Shown: positions 17,838 through 25,539 of the stretch, in pieces | Layout of the letters: each line of letters starts with the position of its first letter | How positions within the stretch are numbered: the first letter of the stretch is position 1 | Source of the DNA: Rapidithrix thailandica | Lineage (GTDB): Bacteria; Bacteroidota; Bacteroidia; Cytophagales; Flammeovirgaceae | NCBI RefSeq assembly: GCF_039710355.1 | Contig: NZ_JBDKWZ010000014.1 | Coordinates: 62,001-126,000 of the forward strand | Reading direction: 5' to 3' | DNA: 64,000 bases | Notes under the pieces: generated by a model | What the model saw: only the letters and a program-made list of their open reading frames with translations | The model's database searches: none | Told to the model about the DNA's origin: nothing | Made by a program: the position numbers and the translations under genes

Positions 17838-17953
17838 ACTTATGGTTTTTGACCGAACATGGAATCAAAATCAGCTCATCAAGGCACTTTTTGAAGAGAA
17901 TAGCCAAAGCTATTGGTACAAAAAGTAACACAGAGGAGGCGTTTTTGAAAATT
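17826..17953. mobile_element. MITE family 1, right end missing
   Basis: The left end GATGTGGTTTAAACTTATGG and the internal GACCGAACATGGAATCAAAA...GGAGGCGTTTTTGAAA match the copy at 19221. After about 17953 the sequence diverges and no right terminal repeat follows, so the copy is truncated. Confidence 0.75.
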
Positions 17954-18115
17954 ACTGCACAATTGGTTACTGTTCTTATACTCACCATTGTACTCCTTCA
18001 AGAGCTCCTCATTCTGAGAAAGGCGTGAATACTGGGTTCTTTAAAGTGATTTTTTCCCAATTTTGAAGATTGTTAATATATTTCAGTAATCTCCATAGTT
18101 AAACCCACTGAACGG

Positions 18116-18679
18116 ATGCTTGAAACACTGAGGAATCATATCGAAAAAATTGTTCCGCTTACCGATCATGAGTTTTCCTTTGTGTTGACTCAATTCACCG
18201 TTGAAAAATTTAAAAAGAACGAGTTCCTTTTTCAGTGCGGTGAAAATGTACCTTATGCGTATTACGTTGAGTCAGGATTGTTAAAATTGGTTTACACTGA
18301 TGATAGAGCCAATGAACACATAGTCTCATTTGCCATGGAAGATTGGTGGGAAAGTGATTTCCATGCCTACTTCCACCAAACTCCAGCTTCCATGTCCCTG
18401 CAGTGTCTGGAAGATACGACTGTTTTTTGTATTTCTCCGGAAGGTTATCAACAGCTGTGTCGAGAGGTTCCTAAAATGGAAAGCTTTTTACTTCAAAAAT
18501 CGAATGCCGGTTTTATCGGAGCACAACAGCGAATCCTGTCTTTACTCACCACCAATGCAAAAGAAAGGTACGAGCAATTGATACAGCAATACCCTACGCT
18601 GGCTCAGCGAGTATCGAAAGCCCAGCTTGCGGCCTATCTGGGAGTATCGAGGGAAACCTTAAGCAGGTTTTATTCTTAG
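18116..18679 (+). CDS. Crp/Fnr family transcriptional regulator
   Basis: This 187-residue protein has an N-terminal cyclic-nucleotide-like sensor (FTVEKFKKNEFLFQCGENVP, ESGLLKLVYTDD) and a C-terminal winged helix whose recognition helix ends LAAYLGVSRETLSRFYS. The cNMP-phosphate motif (R-x-S/T) is not evident, as in most Bacteroidota members. Downstream, two near-identical palindromes of CRP/FNR type (18700 and 18732) lie between this gene and ridA-like, suggesting it controls that gene or itself. Confidence 0.92.
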   Translation: MLETLRNHIEKIVPLTDHEFSFVLTQFTVEKFKKNEFLFQCGENVPYAYYVESGLLKLVYTDDRANEHIVSFAMEDWWESDFHAYFHQTPASMSLQCLEDTTVFCISPEGYQQLCREVPKMESFLLQKSNAGFIGAQQRILSLLTTNAKERYEQLIQQYPTLAQRVSKAQLAAYLGVSRETLSRFYS

Positions 18680-18699
18680 TGATTCTGCCGCAATTAAAT

Positions 18700-18747
18700 A
18701 GTGAGGTAGATCACAGGGTATGCTGATAAACTGTGAGGTAGATCACA
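18700..18747 (+). promoter_or_regulatory. Tandem CRP/FNR-type operator pair
   Basis: AGTGA-GGTAGA-TCACA at 18700-18715 and TGTGA-GGTAGA-TCACA at 18732-18747. The second is a complete TGTGA-N6-TCACA palindrome and both share the same 6-base spacer; centres are 32 bases apart. They lie 20 bases after a Crp/Fnr gene and about 68 bases before the RidA start. Confidence 0.75.
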
Positions 18748-18814
18748 GCCTGAATCCACAGGTCACCCCGACCTTTGAAGTGTAAATTTTTAAATGACTT
18801 TAAAGGAAAAACAA

Positions 18815-19204
18815 ATGGAAACGACCGTAATTAATCCTTGGCAATGGCAAGATGAGCGCAGCTATGTACAGGCTGTAGAAGTAAAGCAAGCGGAGGCCAC
18901 TCTCTATTGTTCGGGCCAGGCAGCAGTAGACGCTGATGGAAAATCAAGTAAAGATGATATGAAAGATCAATTGATACAGGCCATACAAAACCTGGAGTAC
19001 GTGATTCATGAGGCCGGGTATGAGTGTAAGAACATTGTACGCTTAAATGTTTTTACCACCAATACCACAGAGCTCTTTACATGCTTTGATGTGTTTCAGG
19101 ACTGGGTCGCCAGGCATGGCATTAAACAAGCCAGCACTTTACTACAGGTAGAAAGCCTATTCGAAACATTAAAAGTAGAGTTAGAAGCTACAGTAGTGAA
19201 GTAA
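18815..19204 (+). CDS. RidA family protein
   Basis: This ~129-residue RidA/YjgF-like protein belongs to a family that hydrolyses reactive enamine/imine intermediates. YVQAVEVKQAEATLYCSGQA is the first strand pair, and ECKNIVRLNVFTTN supplies the conserved region that carries an arginine in active members (VRLNVF). The usual C-terminal glutamate region appears as LFETLKVELEATVVK. I prefer the ATG at 18815 to that at 18794 on family length. The double Crp-type operator directly upstream implies control by the adjacent Crp/Fnr protein. Confidence 0.9.
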   Translation: METTVINPWQWQDERSYVQAVEVKQAEATLYCSGQAAVDADGKSSKDDMKDQLIQAIQNLEYVIHEAGYECKNIVRLNVFTTNTTELFTCFDVFQDWVARHGIKQASTLLQVESLFETLKVELEATVVK

Positions 19205-19220
19205 TTTGCTTGTTAAATAT

Positions 19221-19381
19221 GAAGTGGTTTACACGTATAGTTTTTGACCGAAGATGGCATCAAAATCGGCTCATCAAGGCACTTTTTGAAGAGAATAGCC
19301 AAAGCTATTGTTGAAAAAAGTAATACAGAGGAGGCGTTTTTGAAACATTTTTTAGGAAAAAGAAAAAGGTTAATTCACTTC
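19221..19381. mobile_element. MITE family 1, complete copy
   Basis: This 161-bp element begins GAAGTGGTTTACACGTATAG and ends AAAAGGTTAATTCACTTC, imperfect terminal inverted repeats of ~17 bp. The 3-bp target duplication TAT is at 19218-19220 and 19382-19384. An internal open stretch (from 19244) could encode a short basic peptide, but it is not conserved in other copies. No transposase is present. Confidence 0.88.
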
Positions 19382-19385
19382 TATA

Positions 19386-19562
19386 AGAGCATGTCTGAAA
19401 TTCATTGCAGGGATACCCCTTTGGTGATGAAAATTCTCAGTTTAGGGTTCTCAAAATAGCATTTTTGTAGTCCGACACTCGGTGGCCGACCAACGGAATA
19501 CTACGCTGAGGTTTATGAAATGGAAGTTTTTGACCCAAAGGAATGAAATTTAGGCATGCTCT
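19386..19562. mobile_element. MITE-like element, family 2
   Basis: A 177-bp element with left end AGAGCATGTCTGAAATTCAT and right end ATGAAATTTAGGCATGCTCT, which are inverted repeats with 2-3 mismatches over 20 bp. It lies 4 bases to the right of the family 1 copy. Isolated termini of the same type occur at 77, 1943, 6609, 11790 and 26628. No coding capacity. Confidence 0.7.
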
Positions 19563-19917
19563 AAGTATTGTTTTAACCAAGCTAGAGATCCTGTTTTTTG
19601 TAATCGTATTTGCCTGGTTAGCTTATGCGTATATTGATACGGCTAACTTCTCTCCATTGTAGTTGTCCGGCTTTTCCCCATTGGTGTTATACAACAAAAC
19701 ATTTTTCCATCCACTTGCTCCTATTTGACATTTGCGTCATCCGGGAGTGTTGTACTGAAATACCTGGTGCAAACAGCGATATTCGGAGTAGTAACTTGGG
19801 AGACGATTTATCTTCTCCGGCATAGAAAAATGAAAGCCGTGTAAGCGTATGTACACCGAAAAATTTTAGGAAACCAGCTTATTTAAAAACCACTTCGGTT
19901 ATACCTGAAAAGAATCA
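19563..19917. other. Degraded coding remnant, probably membrane protein
   Basis: No intact gene. The frame ending at 19844 reads IFGVVTWETIYLLRHRKMKA and, upstream in shifting frames, TANFSPL and SGFSPLVLYNKTFFHPLAP, with stops between. This resembles the tail of a small membrane protein, but I cannot name the family. Confidence 0.25.
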
Positions 19918-20816
19918 CAGCGAGGCCCCCTTCCCGAGAGTCAGAAGCCCCGGTTTGATCACTAGCGCCTCGTGAAGCCTGAACTTTCAAGCCTGTTCTT
20001 TGTCATAAATCACCTCCCTACCCCTAATCACTAACCCCCAACCCCCTAATATCTAATCCCTAATTTGTACTTTACGGAGGTGTATCAAAAGTGTTAGGCG
20101 ATACCTCCCTGGGGCCTGTACCGTTATGAATAAACCGCTCTTCTTCTCTCCTTCAGAACAAAAATACCTGTGATCAGCCTAAAAAAGACGGCAACTGCCG
20201 GGAAGGCTTTTTGTTAGAGGCCTTTCAGAAATTTTCACTTATTTTCATTTTTTTCCAGATATTTTCAGTTAGCTTTTCACTTAGCAGAGGCGCGAAAAAA
20301 AAAATTTATTGAAGGCTTGCTAAGTGAAAATAAGTGAAAAGGCCTGCTAAGTGAAAATATCTGAAAAACAGCCAGTCATCCGTTCGAATTAACCGAAGCG
20401 AATCAAGGACTAAATACCACGTCAACTTTGTATTTTTCAAGGAATACCGTTCCGGGAGTAAAACACCTTGGGATTTTTTACCACTTAAAAACAGGGCAGG
20501 CCGTCAGAAAGGAGGGGAGGAGCATTGCGTTGCCAGGGATTAGTTGTTAGTGATTCGCTATTAGTAGCTGATGGCCATGGATTACAACATCATCCCTCCG
20601 AAAATTAAGCCTTACACTTACAAGAAAGCCCCTGGCTTTGGAAGCCATAAAAATTGGAAACTTTTCGGGAATAAGTATATTTAGGGGTGAAATCAAATAA
20701 TACGGATTAGCCTTGTATAAAGCATAGGTGGCAAACCTCATGGAGAGAAGTAATACGGTATAAAAAAGCAGATAAAATTCCGTATAGTTCGCTATTTGGG
20801 TGGTATATGCCTAATA
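19918..20816. repeat. Large direct repeat block, copy 1
   Basis: About 0.9 kb aligned with 26711-27556. Similarity starts at CAGCGAGGCCC and ends at GGTATATGCCTAATA. The central ~300 bp (20160-20460) is almost identical between copies, the flanks less so. It has no long open frame. It contains the double hairpin at 20232-20369. A short third partial copy occurs at 32358-32412 (CTATGGAAGCGATAAAAATT region). Confidence 0.88.
20232..20369. repeat. GTGAAAA-type double inverted repeat, copy 1
   Basis: The left half reads TTTTCACTTATTTTCA, CAGATATTTTCA and TTTTCACTTAGCAG; the right half reads TGCTAAGTGAAAATAAGTG then CTGCTAAGTGAAAATATCTG. TTTTCACTTATTTTCA pairs perfectly over 16 bp with TGAAAATAAGTGAAAA. 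An A-tract of ten lies at the centre. The same element recurs 6790 bases later. Confidence 0.85.
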
Positions 20817-20901
20817 AATTTGTTAGCACCTATTTGAACACAACCGACAGAAATAAGAAATGTCATACGAAACAGCCTTGAAAATTTCGGATCTTGTAAA
20901 T

Positions 20902-21062
20902 GAAGTGATTTAAACTTATAGTTTTTGACCGAAAATAGAATCAAAATCGGCTCATCAAGGCACTTTTTGGAGAGAATAGCCAAAGCTATTGTTGAAAAAA
21001 GTAACACAGAGGAGGCGTTTTTGAAAGATTTTTTAGGAAAAAGAAAAAGGTTAATTCACTTC
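20902..21062. mobile_element. MITE family 1, complete copy
   Basis: A 161-bp element, GAAGTGATTTAAACTTATAG to AAAAGGTTAATTCACTTC, with target duplication AAT at 20899-20901 and 21063-21065. It is ~90% identical to the copy at 19221 and has the same length. It lies in the promoter region of the lipoprotein gene at 21219. Confidence 0.9.
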
Positions 21063-21218
21063 AATAATATCCACAAGAAAAAATATTTACTTCCGGCAAT
21101 TCAAAGAGAATTTGTTTGGAACACCTACCAAACTACTTTTTTCTTATCATATCGGTAAACTTAAGTAGGGAGCTGAAAAAAAAATATAGGGAAACGAAAT
21201 TTAAATTTTTTTGTATAA

Positions 21219-22784
21219 ATGAAGCTAAAGAAAAGATTAAAAACAAGATTGATTACAATAACACAAAGAGGAACTTTAATTCTATTAGTTCTCCTATCAG
21301 TTATGTGTAAAACCAAAAAAGCGGATGAAACTAAAAATGAAATTAAATACGTAACTGCTGAGTCAGGGTTGAATTATAGAGACAAACCAAAAGGGAAAAA
21401 ACTCGGAAAACTTGATTTTAATCAAAAAATAATTGTTGACACACATTCAGGCGTTTATGAAAAGATTAAAGTCGGGAATAACCTTATTCAAGGCGAATGG
21501 GTTAGCACAACAATAAATAGTCAAAACGTATTTGTTTTCAACGCTTTCCTAGCGGATACCATATCAAAATCACTAGCAGAAATTAATGCTGAAGTAGACG
21601 CTGTTACTGAGGCTAAGATAAAAAAAATCATAAAAGTAGAGCTTGAAAAACCTATATCAGAGGTGATGGATGAGTACAATAAATTAAAGGAAGAAATGTA
21701 CACTTATTATAGAAATAAAAAGTCCCTTTCCCCTGGAGAATCTATTCTGAGAGAAGAGAAACTGAGAGAAAAATGGTCAAGTATCAATAATGAAAATATA
21801 AAACCTACAAAAGACACTGTTGTTATTACTGACGAAATGAGTTTACTTAAAAACTTAAAATCAAATAGAGTCTTTTTAATTGATACGCCTATCTTAAATT
21901 TTCACAAGAAAGAATTAACCTATAATACTGAAGTCATTAACGAGCACTTTGCTCCAAAAAGAACAGGAACTTTGATATTAAGAGACTTAAAAAATGTTGA
22001 GTTTATAGGTAGAAAACAGCGGGTCTATTTTATATGTTATACATATGGAGAGTCTTTACTTTATATCAAAGACCTTGAAAAATTTGTCTTTAAAAACTTC
22101 TGTTTCTATTACCCAACAAGCGAATCTGACCGTGAAGAAAAAAAGGAAAACTTGAATGACGAATACGAGAATTTTTATGGAATGCTAATTAGTGGAAAAG
22201 ATGGGAAATTTATCAATTGTAATATTGACGGGATAGGTTTTACAGGTGTATACTGTTCAAAGGCTTCCAACATAACCTTTAAAAACTCTACTTTTACAAA
22301 TATTCAAAAAAATGTAGTAGCATTGGACAGAGCAAAAAATATCGTTTTAGATAATGTAACTATTAAAAACAATGATTGTAAATCTATCATTCAGTTGAAA
22401 GATGATGAAGGAATTGGTTCGAACTATGAAGAAGAAATTAAGTTAAGTAACTGTAAAATAAGCAATAACAAAGCTGACAAGCTATTAGGCTTTGGCAAAA
22501 GCTTTAACAATAAAATATTACCAAGTGATGTGATATTGAAAAGTTGTGAAATAGCGAATAATAGTTTTCAAAGGACCTTTCTAAACTTTAACTATAAGGA
22601 AGAAAGAAGTGCAAGATTTTATAGCTGTAAAATATATAACAACAAAATTTTTGATGTAGATGAACAAGATAATCCGTTTTTTGTTTCTGGTACACTTAAA
22701 TATTCAGTAAGATTCAAAAACACCTCTTTTAAAAATAATGACTGGGAAATTAGTACTCTTGAACGTAAAAAGTATTTTGAATAA
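21219..22784 (+). CDS. SH3-domain and beta-helix lipoprotein
   Basis: This 521-residue predicted surface or periplasmic lipoprotein has a basic N-terminus, a hydrophobic stretch and a lipobox LSVMC at residues ~26-30. A bacterial SH3-like domain follows (YVTAESGLNYRDKPKGKKLG). The C-terminal ~220 residues are a right-handed parallel beta-helix, with repeats such as GKFINCNIDGIGFTGVYCSK, NITFKNSTFTNIQKNVVALD and NIVLDNVTIKNND. No catalytic residues can be assigned. Base composition is more AT-rich than the housekeeping genes, in line with an accessory origin. A MITE sits just upstream and a perfect terminator hairpin just downstream. Confidence 0.8.
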   Translation: MKLKKRLKTRLITITQRGTLILLVLLSVMCKTKKADETKNEIKYVTAESGLNYRDKPKGKKLGKLDFNQKIIVDTHSGVYEKIKVGNNLIQGEWVSTTINSQNVFVFNAFLADTISKSLAEINAEVDAVTEAKIKKIIKVELEKPISEVMDEYNKLKEEMYTYYRNKKSLSPGESILREEKLREKWSSINNENIKPTKDTVVITDEMSLLKNLKSNRVFLIDTPILNFHKKELTYNTEVINEHFAPKRTGTLILRDLKNVEFIGRKQRVYFICYTYGESLLYIKDLEKFVFKNFCFYYPTSESDREEKKENLNDEYENFYGMLISGKDGKFINCNIDGIGFTGVYCSKASNITFKNSTFTNIQKNVVALDRAKNIVLDNVTIKNNDCKSIIQLKDDEGIGSNYEEEIKLSNCKISNNKADKLLGFGKSFNNKILPSDVILKSCEIANNSFQRTFLNFNYKEERSARFYSCKIYNNKIFDVDEQDNPFFVSGTLKYSVRFKNTSFKNNDWEISTLERKKYFE

Positions 22785-22819
22785 TTTTCGAGCTTTTATT
22801 GAAATAAAAAGCTCGAAAA
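22785..22819 (+). terminator. Bidirectional hairpin terminator
   Basis: TTTTCGAGCTTTTATT and ATAAAAAGCTCGAAAA pair around a GAA loop directly after the lipoprotein stop codon. Confidence 0.8.
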
Positions 22820-22926
22820 TGCTACTGAAACAGCTTATTGATATTAGCAAGAAACAATAGCGTTCAACATGGTAAAAAGCTATAGCGGATAATGGTCAAA
22901 CCTTAAATTCTCAATCCTTTACCGCC

Positions 22927-22963
22927 ACTACTGCCATTTTTCAATTTGAAAAATGGCAGTAGT
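22927..22963. repeat. Perfect 37-nt palindrome
   Basis: ACTACTGCCATTTTTCAA is followed after one base by its exact complement TTGAAAAATGGCAGTAGT. There is no T-run after it. Part of the arm (CAAATGGCAGTAGC) recurs at 35070. It lies 50 bases before a CCGTTGTG motif and may be the stem of that cassette-like site. Confidence 0.7.
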
Positions 22964-22969
22964 TCACAT

Positions 22970-23025
22970 TCGGGCAAGTTAATGCCTTGAAATCCGCTAC
23001 TGCGTTTAAACGTTCCCGTTGTGAT
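22970..23025 (+). repeat. Cassette-junction-like site a
   Basis: The segment ends ACGTTCCCGTTGTGATG (CCGTTGTG at 23016-23023). Together with the 37-nt palindrome upstream it separates the beta-helix lipoprotein gene from the next genes. Its 5' arm is less clear than in sites b, d and e. Confidence 0.4.
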
Positions 23026-23255
23026 GTATAGACTGAGTGTTGATTCATGTAAATGAATAGAATATTCATTCGAAGTGTATATTGACATGAGAGAAGCATG
23101 TTCACCCTGTGGCAAAGAAAATTAGTTTTGGCATGAAGAGAATGGATACCGAAAAACGCTAGTATTAGATGGGGGAGACTTTAGTTCTGAGAACTTAATT
23201 CTTTAGTTCGAAAATTAAATTAGGGGAGTGTTCCAAACCTCTTGAATTTCTCTAA

Positions 23256-23444
23256 GAATCAAATGAATGTACAGACTGGAGCGAAGCAGATGATTTTTTC
23301 GGAACTGTTTTGGACATAGACGATTTGATTCTAACAAGAGAGCAAATTGAACGAGAAGGTTTGGAAGGGTGGATGAGAGGTGATGCTGAAATTTATCTTC
23401 AAGGACCCAAAAAAGTCGTTGCAACAGCAAAAGAAAAAGTTTAA
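23256..23444 (+). pseudogene. C-terminal gene fragment of unknown family
   Basis: An open frame without a start reads TDWSEADDFFGTVLDIDDLI, then EREGLEGWMRGDAEIYLQGP and ends VATAKEKV. It is acidic and well formed, so it looks like a true protein C-terminus. Stops at 23253 and 23196 cut it from an upstream coding-like stretch (KLGECSKPLEFL). The last bases and stop (AAAGAAAAAGTTTAATTCACTTCAA) equal the right end of MITE family 1, so the gene end was replaced by, or overlaps, a MITE terminus. Confidence 0.5.
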
Positions 23445-23452
23445 TTCACTTC
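23428..23452. mobile_element. MITE family 1, right end only
   Basis: AAAGAAAAAGTTTAATTCAC plus TTC is identical to the right end of the copy at 37529. No left end is found within 200 bases. Confidence 0.55.
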
Positions 23453-23453
23453 A

Positions 23454-24020
23454 ATGGCTCATAAGAAAAAAGGACACTTAACAACCTCTCCCGAATGGGC
23501 TAAGCATTTAAGGAAATACATGAAGAACCAATTTTGGAGGAGGGAACGAAATGCTGGCAAAGCGTTCATTCGGAATGAATTATTCGAAACGGATAACTTG
23601 TTATGGCAATTTGAAGAAATGATCAAAACGTTAATCGCCATGACACTGCCATTAGATGAACAAATAGACTTTTACGGTGTTGGAGTTACAGCCGATGAAA
23701 TGCTTGAGGATTTTGATTCATGTTATGTATTGAATAAAACCCATTTTTTAAAACGGAATTTAATCAATGCACAAGCAAAAGAACAACTAGACGAAATTGA
23801 TTTTTTGACGAATAAATGGAGTGAGGAAAAAGCACAAGATTTTTGGTTTGAGATGGAAAAGCATTCATCTGACTGGAACATCCTTAGAGAAAAGGCAAAA
23901 TCAATTTTAAAACTCCTAAATAAGGAGAACTTAACTGTCGACATCAACCATGAAAATGAATTGGATGAAAACGGTGATATAGCTGTCCAACGAACTAAAA
24001 TTGAATTAAAAGAAAACTAA
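23454..24020 (+). CDS. Hypothetical protein (188 aa)
   Basis: I do not recognise this protein. It is soluble and mostly helical. It opens with a basic, histidine-containing segment (MAHKKKGHLTTSPEWAKHLR, then KYMKNQFWRRERNAGK), continues with a hydrophobic helix around LWQFEEMIKTLIAMTLPLDE, and ends acidic. The start ATG lies 2 bases after a MITE right end (CACTTCAATG), so the promoter may be provided by or cut by that element. It is 17 bases upstream of another unknown gene and may form a two-gene cassette with it. Confidence 0.65.
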   Translation: MAHKKKGHLTTSPEWAKHLRKYMKNQFWRRERNAGKAFIRNELFETDNLLWQFEEMIKTLIAMTLPLDEQIDFYGVGVTADEMLEDFDSCYVLNKTHFLKRNLINAQAKEQLDEIDFLTNKWSEEKAQDFWFEMEKHSSDWNILREKAKSILKLLNKENLTVDINHENELDENGDIAVQRTKIELKEN

Positions 24021-24037
24021 AACGACACCACAACAAG

Positions 24038-24763
24038 GTGCCTGATGCATGGCCCCGTGAGGTCATAGTGCGAATCATACAAGAAACTGTTGTACATAAT
24101 TTGAGCAAAATGGAAATAGATGAAGTTTTAGTAGAAGCCAAGAAGCTGATCCAAATAGGAGAAAAAGAATTTTTAGAAAAGAAGCAGAGGACAAAGTACT
24201 ATAGGGATTCAGAATATCATATTGTTTATTCAAAAGCTGTTAAATTGTTGCTAGAAGTGTACAATGAAAAAAACGAACTGAAAATTAACCGGTTCTTTGA
24301 AAAACACATCCCCGAATTGTTTGATAATGCAGACTGTAAAGAAAGTACGGTTCAATTTGAAAATCTAAAGAGCAAAGATTTAGAGCTAAGAATAAAGGCA
24401 AGTAAATATTTTAGAGGGAAAGCACTACAAGAGACTAGCGGTTATAGAGCCATATTATTTGAGCGTCCGAGTACTTTTGAAAAACTCATCTCAATATTGG
24501 AAACTGAAAAAAATGATAAGGTAATTATAAATCTCATAATTGCCCTTGGCGGTGCATATGATAGATACTTTAACTATTTTCGAGTATATGAAAGTCTTTC
24601 TCCTTTTTTTCATCATAAAAAAAGTGACGTAAAGTACTATACGATACTATGGACAAGTAACATTGAAAATGATAAAAAAAGAGAGACTTTAAATGCATTA
24701 TACAATGAAAAACAGAGTAAAAAAGTAACAAAACTATTGGAGGAATATCTTGAAATAGAATAG
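24038..24763 (+). CDS. Hypothetical protein with HEAT-like helices (241 aa)
   Basis: This is a helical protein without a recognised family. The middle contains repeated antiparallel helix pairs of HEAT/ARM style (LKSKDLELRIKASKYFRGKA; FEKLISILETEKNDKVIINL; LSPFFHHKKSDVKYYTILW), the pattern of scaffold-type proteins. The frame is open from a GTG at 24038, but an ATG at 24110 (MEIDEVLVEAKKL) may be the real start. It follows the 188-residue gene by 17 bases and ends 4 bases before cassette-like site b. An immunity or toxin-partner role would be speculation. Confidence 0.6.
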   Translation: MPDAWPREVIVRIIQETVVHNLSKMEIDEVLVEAKKLIQIGEKEFLEKKQRTKYYRDSEYHIVYSKAVKLLLEVYNEKNELKINRFFEKHIPELFDNADCKESTVQFENLKSKDLELRIKASKYFRGKALQETSGYRAILFERPSTFEKLISILETEKNDKVIINLIIALGGAYDRYFNYFRVYESLSPFFHHKKSDVKYYTILWTSNIENDKKRETLNALYNEKQSKKVTKLLEEYLEIE

Positions 24764-24767
24764 CAGG

Positions 24768-24811
24768 GTATAAACGGTTATTTTAATGCCGTTTATACAA
24801 ACCGTTGTGGG
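24768..24811 (+). repeat. Cassette-junction-like site b
   Basis: Arms GTATAAACGG (24768-24777) and CCGTTTATAC (24789-24798) are perfect 10-bp complements, followed by AAACCGTTGTGGGCA (CCGTTGTG at 24802-24809). It starts 5 bases after a stop codon. It could also act as a terminator, but there is no T-run. Confidence 0.6.
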
Positions 24812-24930
24812 CAATCCCAGCAGATTTCAAAAGTCTTATAAGCAACCCCGGCTGACCAGTTCTTCAGTACTCTTCTCTTAATGCTATACTGAACCTGCTA
24901 ATGATAGCAGGGGATTAATTATTTTTATTT

Positions 24931-24965
24931 TATGTCACATATTTGTGACATATTACATATGTTTG
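24931..24965 (+). promoter_or_regulatory. TetR operator palindrome and -7 box
   Basis: TATGTCACA (24931-24939) and TGTGACATA (24944-24952) form a perfect 9-bp inverted repeat with a 4-base spacer. TATGTTTG at 24958-24965 matches TAnnTTTG and lies 5 bases before the ATG of the tetR-type gene, with another half-site TGTGTCAT next to it. Autorepression is the expected use. Confidence 0.65.
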
Positions 24966-24969
24966 TGTC

Positions 24970-25527
24970 ATGATAGACACAAAAAGCAAAATTATAGCTG
25001 CGGCAGTGACATGCTTTCGCAACAATAAATCGGATACCTTGGAGAGAGTAGCTGAAGAGGCCGGGGTTTCTCGGAGAACGCTACACCGATATTTTGAAAA
25101 TCGCCAGGATTTAATTGAGTCTTGCAAAAACGAAATGCTCAATAGTTGTAACAAGGCTATGAATGAGGCCTACGAAAGTGATAAGGACCCCATAAAAAAA
25201 GTAAGAAATATGCTTTTTGCTGCGATTGAGCAAGGAGCTAATTATTCGTTCATCAAAAGGATTTATGAGCACAGTAACTATTCAGATTTAGATAGGGAAA
25301 AAGAATTCGAATCAGATAATGTCAAATCGAAATGGCTAAAAATCATAGAAGAACTTCAAAAGGAGAAACGTATTAACAGTGAGTTGACGGTCCCCTGGAT
25401 TTTTAATTTGTTCGGATCAATCATCGAAACTTCAATCTATGCCGTTGAGGCTGGGGATGTTGCCAAAAATGATAGTAAAAAATTTGCCTGGATTTCCTTT
25501 AAAGGAGCTATCGGATTAAAAGAATAA
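24970..25527 (+). CDS. TetR/AcrR family transcriptional regulator
   Basis: This 185-residue repressor has its helix-turn-helix at residues ~5-50: IIAAAVTCFRNNKSDTLERV, then AEEAGVSRRTLHRYFENRQD. The C-terminal ligand domain is divergent (YSFIKRIYEHSNYSDLDREK). It lies 12 bases upstream of an epoxide-hydrolase-like gene, so the pair is an operon. A palindromic operator directly upstream suggests autoregulation. The gene follows cassette-like site b. Confidence 0.92.
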   Translation: MIDTKSKIIAAAVTCFRNNKSDTLERVAEEAGVSRRTLHRYFENRQDLIESCKNEMLNSCNKAMNEAYESDKDPIKKVRNMLFAAIEQGANYSFIKRIYEHSNYSDLDREKEFESDNVKSKWLKIIEELQKEKRINSELTVPWIFNLFGSIIETSIYAVEAGDVAKNDSKKFAWISFKGAIGLKE

Positions 25528-25539
25528 ACCTATATCAAT

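Noticed and set aside
19244..19459. 71-residue open frame (MTEDGIKIGSSRHF...) across MITE copy 19221
   Set aside because: It covers the MITE interior and its flank. Other copies have frameshifts (37529) or different ends (20925), so the frame is not maintained and no transposase motif is present.
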